A stretch of DNA of 64,000 nt from Psychromicrobium xiongbiense (GTDB lineage: Bacteria > Actinomycetota > Actinomycetes > Actinomycetales > Micrococcaceae): the NCBI RefSeq assembly GCF_030271165.1, contig NZ_JASSZH010000038.1:35380-99379 (forward strand), given 5' to 3'. This document shows, piece after piece, positions 20,687 to 28,015 of the stretch. Under the pieces are notes generated by a model. It saw nothing but the letters and a program-made list of their open reading frames with translations. It was not told the origin of the DNA and ran no database searches. The translations under genes and the position numbers were made by a program. How positions within the stretch are numbered: position 1 is the stretch's first letter; every line of letters begins with the position of its first letter.

Positions 20687-21229
20687 TCAGAGATCGGCGG
20701 GCAGGGAGTTCGCAGCGAGATCGGCGATCCGACGCTCATTCGGGAAGGTCAGTCGCTTGGGCAGATCCGGCAGCGCTACCCAGGCCACGTCAATGGCTTC
20801 CTGATCAGGATCGTTCTCAATGGTCAGCTCACCACCGGTGGCGCGGAGCAGGAAATGGTGCACGGTCTTGTGCACCCGGTGACCGGTGACGGTGAACCAG
20901 TAGTCGATGCTGCCCAGTGGGCCGATCACGTCACCGCTGATCCCGGTTTCCTCGGCAATCTCCCGCACGGCGGCCTCAGCATGGGTCTCCACGCCTTCCG
21001 GGTGCCCTTTGGGCAGGCACCACTCCACCCGGCCGCCCCGATTGAGCCGGGCAATGATGGCCACGCGCAGGACGCCATCGTGCCGTTCTACGACCACACC
21101 GCCGGCCGAGACTTCCTCCACCGTGGGCAGAGTGTTGATATTGCTCAGCAACGGCCCGGAAGAGCCGTGGGCGCCCATGGCCGAGGGCAGCGGCGTGCGC
21201 TTGGGTGCGCTCGGAACGGGACTGGCCAT
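20687..21229 (-). CDS. NUDIX hydrolase
   Basis: NUDIX-family pyrophosphohydrolase of 180 aa. The NUDIX box is complete: GHPEGVETHAEAAVREIAEE followed by TG, matching GX5EX7REUXEEXGU. The domain spans roughly residues 40-165, after a disordered N-terminus rich in Ser and Pro. It is 81 bases upstream of murJ on the same strand, the position where relatives carry a NUDIX gene of the same kind, and is divergent from the CCA-adding enzyme. The ATG at 21229 has GGAG close upstream. Substrate cannot be read from the sequence; nucleoside diphosphate derivatives are typical. Confidence 0.9.
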   Translation of the reverse strand: MASPVPSAPKRTPLPSAMGAHGSSGPLLSNINTLPTVEEVSAGGVVVERHDGVLRVAIIARLNRGGRVEWCLPKGHPEGVETHAEAAVREIAEETGISGDVIGPLGSIDYWFTVTGHRVHKTVHHFLLRATGGELTIENDPDQEAIDVAWVALPDLPKRLTFPNERRIADLAANSLPADL

Positions 21230-21269
21230 GCACTCCACTCTAACGAAAGTCTGGCAGGCTTAAGGAACT

Positions 21270-22745
21270 ATGATTCAGGTTCTGGATAGCTCCACCCTCC
21301 CCTCAGTGGTCCTTGAGCTGGGGCGACGCTTTGTTGACGCCGGTTATGAGCTTTCCCTGGTGGGTGGGCCGGTGCGGGATCTGCTGCTGGGACGCACCGC
21401 TCCCGACCTGGACTTCACCACCAGTGCCACCCCGGATCAGACCCTGGAGGTGGTCCGCGGCTGGAGCGACGCAGTCTGGGAGATAGGGCGCGCCTTCGGC
21501 ACGATCGGCCTGCGGAAGAACGGCTACCAGATTGAGGTGACCACCTACCGGGCCGAGGAGTACGACGCCGACTCGCGCAAGCCCGAGGTCGCCTTTGGCA
21601 CGTCGCTGGAAGCGGATCTTCGGCGCCGCGACTTCACCATGAACGCGATGGCCCTGCGCCTGCCCGGTCTGGAACTGGTGGATCCTTATGGCGGCATCAA
21701 AGATCTGCACGCTGGGCTGCTGCGCACCCCGGGGCGAGCGGAGGACTCCTTCTCCGATGATCCTCTGCGGATGATGCGCGCCGCGCGTTTCGTGGCCCAG
21801 TTGGCCGTGGAGCCCGCTGCCGAGCTGGTCGCCGCCATGACCGAGATGGCTGGTCGCATCGAGATCATCTCTGCCGAACGGGTGCGGGATGAACTGTGCA
21901 AGTTGATTCTGGCCCTGCACCCACGCCGCGGCATCGACCTGCTGGTCAGCACGGGACTGGCTGACCGCGTCCTGCCGGAGGTTTCCGCTCTGCGCCTGGA
22001 AGCGGATGAACACCACCGGCACAAGGACGTCTACCAGCACTCCCTGCAGGTGCTCGAACAGGCTGTTTCGCTGGAGACCGGACCGGAAGGACCGGTGCCC
22101 GGCCCCGATCTGGTGTTGCGGTTGGCGGCGCTGATGCACGATGTCGGCAAGCCGGCCACCCGCAAATTTGAACCGGGCGGCGCGGTCAGTTTCCGTCACC
22201 ATGATCTGGTGGGCGCCAAACTCACGGCCAAGCGGCTCCGGGCCCTGCGCTTCGACAAGGACACCATCACGGCGGTGTCCCGGCTGGTGGAGCTCCATAT
22301 GCGTTTCTACGGGTACGGGGATGCGGGCTGGACGGATTCTGCGGTGCGTCGTTATGTCACCGATGCCGGGCCACTGCTGGAACGCCTGCACCGACTGACC
22401 CGCTCGGATGTGACCACCCGGAACCAGCGCAAAGCGGATCGACTCTCCTTTGCCTACGACGACCTTGAGCAGCGGGTGGCTGAGCTGGCCGCCCAGGAGG
22501 AACTCAATGCCATCCGTCCGGATCTGGACGGTGCACAGATCATGGAGCAGCTGGGCATCAGACCCGGACCGGAGGTGGGCCGGGCCTACAAATTCCTGCT
22601 GGCTGAGCGAATGGAGCACGGTCCGCTGGGTGAGAGCGAGGCCCGACGACGCCTGGACGCCTGGTGGGCAGCTCAGGGGCCCTCTGCGGGGATATCGTTA
22701 GCTGACGGATCCGGTCATCAGGAAAGCGACGGAGAGAGCTCATGA
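21270..22745 (+). CDS. pcnA: CCA tRNA nucleotidyltransferase
   Basis: tRNA nucleotidyltransferase/poly(A) polymerase family with an HD domain, 491 aa. The head domain has the nucleotidyltransferase motif LVGGPVRDLLLGRTAPDLDF with the metal-binding DLD, then RRRDFTMNAMALRL and the linker DPLRMMRAARFVAQL. The second half contains an HD-type segment ALMHDVGKPATRKF (about residue 290). AAGGA lies five bases before the ATG. This position next to murJ and NUDIX is conserved in actinobacteria. Class II enzymes add CCA, or part of it, to tRNA 3' ends; CCA addition is inferred from the family rather than shown. Confidence 0.93.
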   Translation: MIQVLDSSTLPSVVLELGRRFVDAGYELSLVGGPVRDLLLGRTAPDLDFTTSATPDQTLEVVRGWSDAVWEIGRAFGTIGLRKNGYQIEVTTYRAEEYDADSRKPEVAFGTSLEADLRRRDFTMNAMALRLPGLELVDPYGGIKDLHAGLLRTPGRAEDSFSDDPLRMMRAARFVAQLAVEPAAELVAAMTEMAGRIEIISAERVRDELCKLILALHPRRGIDLLVSTGLADRVLPEVSALRLEADEHHRHKDVYQHSLQVLEQAVSLETGPEGPVPGPDLVLRLAALMHDVGKPATRKFEPGGAVSFRHHDLVGAKLTAKRLRALRFDKDTITAVSRLVELHMRFYGYGDAGWTDSAVRRYVTDAGPLLERLHRLTRSDVTTRNQRKADRLSFAYDDLEQRVAELAAQEELNAIRPDLDGAQIMEQLGIRPGPEVGRAYKFLLAERMEHGPLGESEARRRLDAWWAAQGPSAGISLADGSGHQESDGESS

Positions 22746-23419
22746 GCAGCGAGACCAGCACCGAACCGACTCTGCCCTGGGACCACACCCCGTTGCCGAA
22801 ACTCTGGCTGCTGCGCCATGGCGAGACTGAATGGTCGCGCAGCGGCCAGTACACCGGACTGACTGATCTGCCGTTGACCGCCAAAGGTGAGGATCAGGCC
22901 CGCTCGGCTCGTCCCGCACTGGCAGGAGTGGTCTTCGATCTGGTGCTCAGCTCACCCCTGCAGCGCGCCCGCAGGACGGCCGAGCTGGCAGGTTTCCCGG
23001 ACGCCATCGTCGAGCCGTTGGCCCATGAATGGGACTACGGCGACTATGAAGGTGTGAACAGCGCCGAGGTGCGCCGCGACCGCCCGGGGTATCTGATCTG
23101 GAATGACGGAGTTCCTGGCGGGGAAACCATTGAGCAGGTGGCGGCTCGCGCGGATGCGGTGATTGATCGGATTCGTGGCTCCTGGGCGGCCAACCAGAAG
23201 CAATCCTCGCCTGGTGGCGCTGGTGCCGCCACCACGGAGGCCGGCGAACCGATCCGGAATGCTCTGGTGGTGGCGCACGGGCATTTCCTCAGGATCCTCG
23301 CTGCACGATGGCTGACACTTGACCCGCGTGAAGGAAAGCATTTTGTGCTGGGTACTGCGAAGGTCTGCACTCTGGGCTGGGACAAATTGACCCCCGCCAT
23401 TGAGCAGTGGGGTCTATAA
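22742..23419 (+). CDS. Histidine phosphatase family protein (phosphoglycerate mutase-like)
   Basis: Histidine phosphatase superfamily, branch 1, 225 aa. The catalytic motif LLRHGETEWSRSGQYTGLTD is at about residues 25-44, the proton-donor acid is in HEWDYGDYEGV, and the second catalytic histidine is in LVVAHGHFLRILAARWL. It overlaps the CCA enzyme by four bases (ATGA) and is surely cotranscribed. The family includes dPGM, acid phosphatases and alpha-ribazole phosphatase; the sequence does not decide between them, and an actinobacterial acid phosphatase of the GpgP/PhoE type is at least as likely as a glycolytic mutase. Confidence 0.9.
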   Translation: MSSETSTEPTLPWDHTPLPKLWLLRHGETEWSRSGQYTGLTDLPLTAKGEDQARSARPALAGVVFDLVLSSPLQRARRTAELAGFPDAIVEPLAHEWDYGDYEGVNSAEVRRDRPGYLIWNDGVPGGETIEQVAARADAVIDRIRGSWAANQKQSSPGGAGAATTEAGEPIRNALVVAHGHFLRILAARWLTLDPREGKHFVLGTAKVCTLGWDKLTPAIEQWGL

Positions 23420-23424
23420 GCAGC

Positions 23425-23481
23425 ATTGCTTTTTGGTCTGTATCCTGAGGATTGCTATTCCGAGCAATATGCGTGTATATT
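23425..23481 (+). promoter_or_regulatory. Candidate promoter/operator upstream of small ORFs
   Basis: ATTGCT occurs at 23425-23430 and 23451-23456, and its inverse AGCAAT at 23463-23468, giving an inverted repeat ATTGCT-N6-AGCAAT. A TATATT -10-like hexamer follows at 23476-23481, in an unusually AT-rich stretch for this genome. No -35 is clear, so an activator at the repeat is possible. The 500 bases from 23420 to 23920 hold no long gene. Confidence 0.35.
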
Positions 23482-23564
23482 CCTAAGAGCGACCTAAGGC
23501 CGCGCCTTTCCCTGCTCCGACTCGGAGCGCTGACGGGAACTCACGCAGAAAGGGGTATGACGAC

Positions 23565-23666
23565 ATGATGATTTCCCAGACTTCGCTGGATGCGTTCACC
23601 ATGGGCGGCACTGCTGCGCGCCGACGTCTCACCGTCTTTCCTGTGTGCGGAGATACGGGCCTCTGA
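23565..23666 (+). CDS. Candidate 33-aa small ORF
   Basis: A 33-codon frame starting ATGATG, reading MMISQTSLDAFTMGGTAARR and ending FPVCGDTGL. AAAGGGG lies about 12 bases upstream, with a three-codon ATGACGACATGA mini-frame ending over its start codon. It lies about 85 bases after the candidate promoter at 23476. I do not recognise the peptide. It could be a leader peptide, a small secreted or modified peptide, or non-coding. Basic residues in the middle (ARRR) and a single Cys near the end are its only notable features. Confidence 0.4.
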   Translation: MMISQTSLDAFTMGGTAARRRLTVFPVCGDTGL

Positions 23667-23982
23667 TGCCTGATTTCCAGGGTTTGTCGGACTGATCCGT
23701 CAACCAGTTCACCTCTCACAGGTGTATTTCAACAATGTTTTGAGCGTTCTTCGCGCCGCCTAAACCTCTTGTTTCTTCTTTCCCCCATCAGTGATATTTC
23801 TTCACGCCACGCCCTGGAACGGGATTGACCGTTCCATGATTCCCTGTGCCTATTAGCGCATATTCACTGGGCTGAATTGGCATGCCCGGAATTCCTGACA
23901 GAACCCTTCGGAGCACTTCATGATCCGCAGACCCGTCCCCGGACAACGTTCAGCTCGCTATCCCGCCAAGGAGGTGAACCCT

Positions 23983-24123
23983 ATGAACGCCGAATCCATG
24001 CCCCGTCCCGTGCGGCCCGTGCTCGCTGACCAGATTCTGGACGGAAATTCTCACGACGTCGCCTCCCATCGCGAACGCGTGATCCGTGATCTGTACCAGC
24101 TCAGCACCCTCAACCTGAGGTGA
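23983..24123 (+). CDS. Candidate 46-aa small protein
   Basis: A 46-codon frame, MNAESMPRPVRPVLADQILD through RERVIRDLYQLSTLNLR, preceded by AAGGAGGTGA, the strongest ribosome binding site in this part of the window, at a good spacing. An in-frame ATG at 23920 with GGAG upstream would extend it to 67 aa. The C-terminal half (SHRERVIRDLYQLS) is predicted helical and amphipathic. I do not recognise a family. It ends 69 bases before the membrane protein at 24193 and may or may not be cotranscribed. Confidence 0.55.
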   Translation: MNAESMPRPVRPVLADQILDGNSHDVASHRERVIRDLYQLSTLNLR

Positions 24124-24192
24124 CCCCCTGGGCTGTGCTGTAGGCGGTTCCGCGCCACTCATCCGGTCTGTGCTGCCCGGTAAGCTCGTGCC

Positions 24193-25635
24193 ATGCAGCA
24201 CAGACCAGGTGGAAGGAGCACGCTCCCGCCCAGCCTCCGGAAATCACCCATTGTGGTACCCACTCGGTCGGACCCGACGCTCTCCCGGATGACGGAGGGC
24301 ATCGGCGGGCCTCTGGGCAGACATGCTGAGCCCGGCGTGGTGCCTCCGCGGTTCTTCACGGTGGAACGCGTGCTGGTCCTTCTGGTGGGCCTGTCGGCGG
24401 TGCTCGCGGTGCTGTTCAAGGATCATTGCCGCCAGGTGGGCTGGCTCACGCCGGACCAGTTCTCCACCACCTGCGCCTCCGACATCGTGGCCGCAGGGCC
24501 GGGAACCGACACCCCGCTGGCGCCGCTGACCTCTCTGCTGGCTGCGCTGACCGGCTGGCTCAGCGGAGCTCAACCGGCCGATGCAGCCGGGACGTTGAGG
24601 TTCTTCGACCTCAACGCAGGGTTGATCGTCGTGGCCTGGCTGCTCGGCGTACTGGCTCTGGCACGCAGCAATCGGCTCAGGCCCTGGGATGCCGCCGTCT
24701 TTGCCGCCTCGCCACTGCTGCTGTTCAGCGCTTACGCCAGCTGGGACCTCTGGGTGGCGGCGCTGATCGGCATCGGGCTCTTCCTGTTCTCGCGCAGAAC
24801 CTTCTTCGACGCCGGGTTGGTGCTCGGCGTGGCCGGGGCCATGCACCCGGTCGCTGCGTTGACCGTGACAGCCGCGGTGGTGCTGGCCGTACGTCGCGCC
24901 CGGGAGAGCCGCGCGTCGTACGGCCTGGGGGCCGGCCGGTTGGAAGCCGGGCCCGCCCTGGCTGTCGGGCCCTTGCTGGTGGGCGGCGTCCTGAGCTGGC
25001 TTGCGATCACGGTGGCCAGCTTTGTGCTTTTCCCCACCCGTTGGCTCGCCTACTGGGTGGTTCCGTGGACGGATCCGCCCGCTGAGGGTTCGTTGTATGG
25101 GGCGGTCAATGCCCTGGTGGCCAAGCTGGGTGTGGAGGCCTTCAGCGGTAGCGATGCGCTGGTGGTCTCCGCCGCACTGCTGATCATCGGCCTGGTGGGG
25201 CTGCTCCTGATCGCCGCTCGAACCCCACTGCCGCCCCGACTGGCCGCGCTCGCTTTCGTGCTGACCGCCTGGGCTCTGCTGGTCGACAAGCACGCCGGGC
25301 CGCAGCAGGCGGTGTGGCTGCTGCCCCTGCTGGCACTGGCCCGACCACGCTGGAAGACGGTGCTGTGCTGGCAGGCACTCGCTCTGGCGTACTACCTGGC
25401 GTATCTGCTGCACCTCGGCGTGATCCGGGGTGACAACAACACCCAGCACGGCATCGACGGCCCCTACTATGCCCTGGTCGTGCTGTCCTTTGACCTGGGG
25501 ACGCTGGTGCTGATCGTCCTGGTCTGCCGTGAGATGTTCCAGCCATGGCGGGACCAGATTCGTCGGGGCGGCGTGGATGACCCGCTGATGGCCCCTGAGC
25601 AGCTTGTCGCTCAGGGGCCCGCGCCGCTCAGCTGA
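24193..25635 (+). CDS. Polytopic membrane protein, GT-C glycosyltransferase-like
   Basis: 480 aa with a soluble N-terminus (about 50 residues) and ten or more hydrophobic segments, including VERVLVLLVGLSAVLAVLF, LIVVAWLLGVLALARS, WVAALIGIGLFLFS and ALVVLSFDLGTLVLIVLVC. The general look (aromatic-rich loops, long periplasmic stretch between the first segments, FRFFDLN-like and ASWDLW motifs) resembles actinobacterial polyprenol-phosphate-dependent mannosyltransferases and DUF2029-type proteins, but no catalytic motif is certain. The ATG has no ribosome binding site; TAAGCT ends six bases before it, so the mRNA is probably leaderless. Convergent with the gene at 25679. Confidence 0.75.
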   Translation: MQHRPGGRSTLPPSLRKSPIVVPTRSDPTLSRMTEGIGGPLGRHAEPGVVPPRFFTVERVLVLLVGLSAVLAVLFKDHCRQVGWLTPDQFSTTCASDIVAAGPGTDTPLAPLTSLLAALTGWLSGAQPADAAGTLRFFDLNAGLIVVAWLLGVLALARSNRLRPWDAAVFAASPLLLFSAYASWDLWVAALIGIGLFLFSRRTFFDAGLVLGVAGAMHPVAALTVTAAVVLAVRRARESRASYGLGAGRLEAGPALAVGPLLVGGVLSWLAITVASFVLFPTRWLAYWVVPWTDPPAEGSLYGAVNALVAKLGVEAFSGSDALVVSAALLIIGLVGLLLIAARTPLPPRLAALAFVLTAWALLVDKHAGPQQAVWLLPLLALARPRWKTVLCWQALALAYYLAYLLHLGVIRGDNNTQHGIDGPYYALVVLSFDLGTLVLIVLVCREMFQPWRDQIRRGGVDDPLMAPEQLVAQGPAPLS

Positions 25636-25636
25636 T

Positions 25637-25686
25637 TAGCCAGTTCAGCTGGGAGGTCAGCTCAGTCGAGTAGCCAGCTCAGTTGG
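25637..25686. repeat. Near-identical direct repeat at convergent gene ends
   Basis: TAGCCAGTTCAGCTGG at 25637-25652 and TAGCCAGCTCAGTTGG at 25671-25686 differ at two bases. They fill the 43-base gap between convergent stop codons and enter the end of the leftward gene. Each contains CAG..CTG-type complementary bases and could fold, so this may be a terminator. A similar GAGCCAG(T/C)TCG pair occurs at the gene end near 42122. Confidence 0.4.
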
Positions 25687-26293
25687 CGGCGGTGAAGCGC
25701 TGACGATGGTGCTTCGGCTGCTCCACTTCGTCCAGGAGGACGACGGCAAAATCCTGAGTGGAAATGCTCTCGCCCACCGGGCTGTCCAGGCCCAGGGTGA
25801 CGTTGCCGGTCCGCTCCCCGGGGGCGATCACCGGGGCTGGAGACTGCATGGTCCAGTCCAGATCATCGCGGCTGGAGCGCAGCAGGTCCAGGAATCGGGC
25901 GGCGGTCAGAGCTTCTGCTTTGTAGGCTTCCGGGAAATCCGGGGTGTCGACGAGCCGGACGCCATCCACCAGCAGGGAGCCCGCTCCGCCGACCGCGAGC
26001 ACTCGGGTGGTGCCGACGGCATCGAGCGCGGTGCGATTCTCCTCCAGCCAGACCTCGTGGTCGCCACCGGTGCGGCTGGGGCCGGTGGCCAGGATGATGG
26101 CGTCGTTCGCCGCCGCGAGCGACTGGACGGCCTCGGCATCGCCGAGTTCGAGGGCGAGCGGGACGGCGGCCGGTGCGCCTTCGACGGGCTTGCCGCTGCG
26201 GCTTGCTGCGGTCACCTCATGGCCACGCTGCAGAGCTTCGGCAGTCAGTGCCTGGCCGACCATACCGGTGGCGCCGATGATGGCGAGTTTCAT
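25679..26293 (-). CDS. NAD(P)H-binding, NmrA/SDR-like protein
   Basis: 204 aa atypical short-chain dehydrogenase family. The N-terminus KLAIIGATGMVGQALTAEAL is a classic GxxGxxG Rossmann fingerprint, followed by HEVTAASRSGKPVEG. Further landmarks are AVQSLAAANDAIILATGPSR and RVLAVGGAGSLLVDGVRL, as in YwnB/CC3_SDR-type proteins. No clear YxxxK catalytic pair is visible, so it may sense cofactor or reduce small electrophiles. AAAGGAAC lies upstream of the ATG. It is divergent from an HxlR regulator, the usual partner of such genes, which suggests redox or electrophile-responsive control. Confidence 0.85.
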   Translation of the reverse strand: MKLAIIGATGMVGQALTAEALQRGHEVTAASRSGKPVEGAPAAVPLALELGDAEAVQSLAAANDAIILATGPSRTGGDHEVWLEENRTALDAVGTTRVLAVGGAGSLLVDGVRLVDTPDFPEAYKAEALTAARFLDLLRSSRDDLDWTMQSPAPVIAPGERTGNVTLGLDSPVGESISTQDFAVVLLDEVEQPKHHRQRFTAAN

Positions 26294-26401
26294 GAGAGTT
26301 CCTTTCGGAGGGACTGGTAACCTGAACCCTTTGAAGGTATCTTTCAGTAACCGATATTTTCAACGAAAGTCAGTATCTTCTAGGTAAGTGAGATCTCCGC
26401 C

Positions 26402-26779
26402 ATGGACGCGAACATTCTGGATCCTGATTGCCCTTCCCGTCTGGTTTTCCAGCGAATTGGCGACAAATGGGCGTCCCTGGTGGTGCAGGTCCTGGAGGAA
26501 GGACCGCTGAGATTTGGCGAGGTGCGCGCGCGGGTGGCTGTGGTGACGCCCAAGGTGCTGACCCAGACCTTGCGTGCGCTGGAGCGTGATGGCCTGGTGT
26601 CAAGGACCCTGCACGCCCAGATCCCACCCCGGGTGGACTACGAACTCACTGCCCTGGGGCGGAGTCTTGTGCCGCCCTTGCGACTGCTCCGTGAGTGGGC
26701 GGAGAGCAATGTGGAGCAGATGGAGCAGGCTCGTCTGGCCTATGACGAAGCGCAGGATGCCGCAGTGCTGGGCGGCTGA
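26402..26779 (+). CDS. HxlR-family winged-helix regulator
   Basis: MarR/HxlR-like transcription regulator, 125 aa. The conserved beginning is a single Cys near the N-terminus (DPDCPSRLVF) followed by IGDKWASLVVQVLEEGPLRF. The recognition region is TPKVLTQTLRALERDGLVSR and the wing PPRVDYELTALGRSL. The N-terminal cysteine is typical of HxlR/YodB members that sense electrophiles or oxidants. It is divergent from the NAD(P)H-binding gene at 25679; the 108-base gap holds GTATCTT at 26337 and 26371, possible operator half-sites. Confidence 0.9.
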   Translation: MDANILDPDCPSRLVFQRIGDKWASLVVQVLEEGPLRFGEVRARVAVVTPKVLTQTLRALERDGLVSRTLHAQIPPRVDYELTALGRSLVPPLRLLREWAESNVEQMEQARLAYDEAQDAAVLGG

Positions 26780-26798
26780 CACTCAGTGCTGCCCGGGG

Positions 26799-27857
26799 TC
26801 AGGCCGGTGGTGGCACTTCGCCGGAGCCGCGCACGATGAGACGGGTGGGAACGGTGACCGTCCGGGCTGGCTCATTGCTGCCGTCCAGGCGGGAAAAGAG
26901 CAGATCCGCAGCCGTGCGTCCCACCTCGCCGGGGTCTTGCGCCACCACGGTGATCCCGGGCTCAATGACATCCGCCAGCTCAAAATCGTCAAAGCAGACC
27001 AGGGCGGGAAAACCTGGGCGACCCAGGCTGAGCCCTGCCTCTTTCATGACTCGCAGCGCGGTGATGGAGGCCTTGCTGTTGGTGCAGAAGAGAGCCGTGG
27101 GCCGCTCGTCCTCCGGCAGAGCGCAGAGCGAGGCAAGCCACTCGGCACTACTGACTCCGCCGCGGCCTTCGGCATGCTCCCACCGCGGGTTGGCTTCGAT
27201 GCCGACCTCCTGAAGGGCTGCACGGTAGGCAGCAGCGCGCTGAAGGACCGTGCTGAGCTCACTCTGGTCACTCAGGCAGGCAATCCTGCGGTGTCCACGG
27301 CAGATCAGATGACTGACACCGTCCGCAGCGCCACCGTGGTTGTCGGAAACGACGGCATCTGCTGCAAAGGTCTGCGGTGCGCGGTCCACAAAGACCATGG
27401 GCGTGCCACTCCGGATTTCCTCCTGCAGTAGCGACTCGTCCAGCATGCGCGGTGGTGCCACGATCAGGCCGTCGAGGCGGCGCGCGCACAGCGCGTGGAT
27501 CAGATCCGCGCCATGGACGGCATCGTTTTCTGAGGAAGCAGCCACTGATACGGTAGTCCGGCCGATTGCTGTCCTTTCCACCGCTCGGCTGAGCGCGGAA
27601 AAATAGGGGTCTGCCATGTCATCCAGGACCAGACCCACGCTCGCAGCACTCCCGGTGCGTAGCAGGCGAGCGCTGTCATTACGGCGGAAATTGAGTTCCT
27701 CGATCGCTTCCTCAACCGCAAGGCGGTTGTGTTCGCTGACTCGGGAATCACCATTGACGACGCGGGAGACGGTGGCGAGTCCGACGCCGGCGCGCCGGGC
27801 TACATCTTTCATGGTGGCCCTCGCGGAGCTTGATCTGGTGGACATCTGCGTGCTCAT
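26799..27857 (-). CDS. LacI-family transcriptional regulator
   Basis: 352 aa. The N-terminal helix-turn-helix ATMKDVARRAGVGLATVSRV with the hinge helix (RRNDSARLLRTG) is followed by a periplasmic-binding-like sensor: VGLVLDDMADPYFSALSRAV, GLIVAPPRMLDESLLQEEI, VVSDNHGGAADGVSHLI, FDDFELADVIEPGITVVAQD. The start ATG 27857 is supported by GGAGAGGG; the frame extends upstream without support. It is divergent from the GH92 mannosidase gene, so it probably represses that gene in response to a mannose-containing sugar (inference). A CG-centred candidate operator lies at 27892-27903. Confidence 0.93.
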   Translation of the reverse strand: MSTQMSTRSSSARATMKDVARRAGVGLATVSRVVNGDSRVSEHNRLAVEEAIEELNFRRNDSARLLRTGSAASVGLVLDDMADPYFSALSRAVERTAIGRTTVSVAASSENDAVHGADLIHALCARRLDGLIVAPPRMLDESLLQEEIRSGTPMVFVDRAPQTFAADAVVSDNHGGAADGVSHLICRGHRRIACLSDQSELSTVLQRAAAYRAALQEVGIEANPRWEHAEGRGGVSSAEWLASLCALPEDERPTALFCTNSKASITALRVMKEAGLSLGRPGFPALVCFDDFELADVIEPGITVVAQDPGEVGRTAADLLFSRLDGSNEPARTVTVPTRLIVRGSGEVPPPA

Positions 27858-27891
27858 GGGCCCTCTCCGATCAGCGTGAAGCTCATTTGTG

Positions 27892-27903
27892 GGAAACGTT
27901 ATC
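27892..27903. promoter_or_regulatory. Candidate LacI-family operator
   Basis: GGAAACGTTATC, in the lacI-GH92 divergent gap, has the central AACGTT palindrome typical of LacI-family operators, with imperfect outer arms. It lies 35 bases before the regulator's start and 113 bases before the mannosidase start. Confidence 0.5.
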
Positions 27904-28015
27904 AACCTTTCGTCGCGGGAGGTTCCCCGGAAAATGGGAGAAACATCCCTCCCTCGGCGACCCGCGGTAACCAGGTGGACGGCCATCGTGTGACCCCAGC
28001 GTTTAGGGTGGCGGT

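Noticed and set aside
27892..27903. cre (catabolite-responsive) site
   Set aside because: The spacing of the TG and CA elements is one base too long for the cre consensus; a local LacI-family operator fits better.
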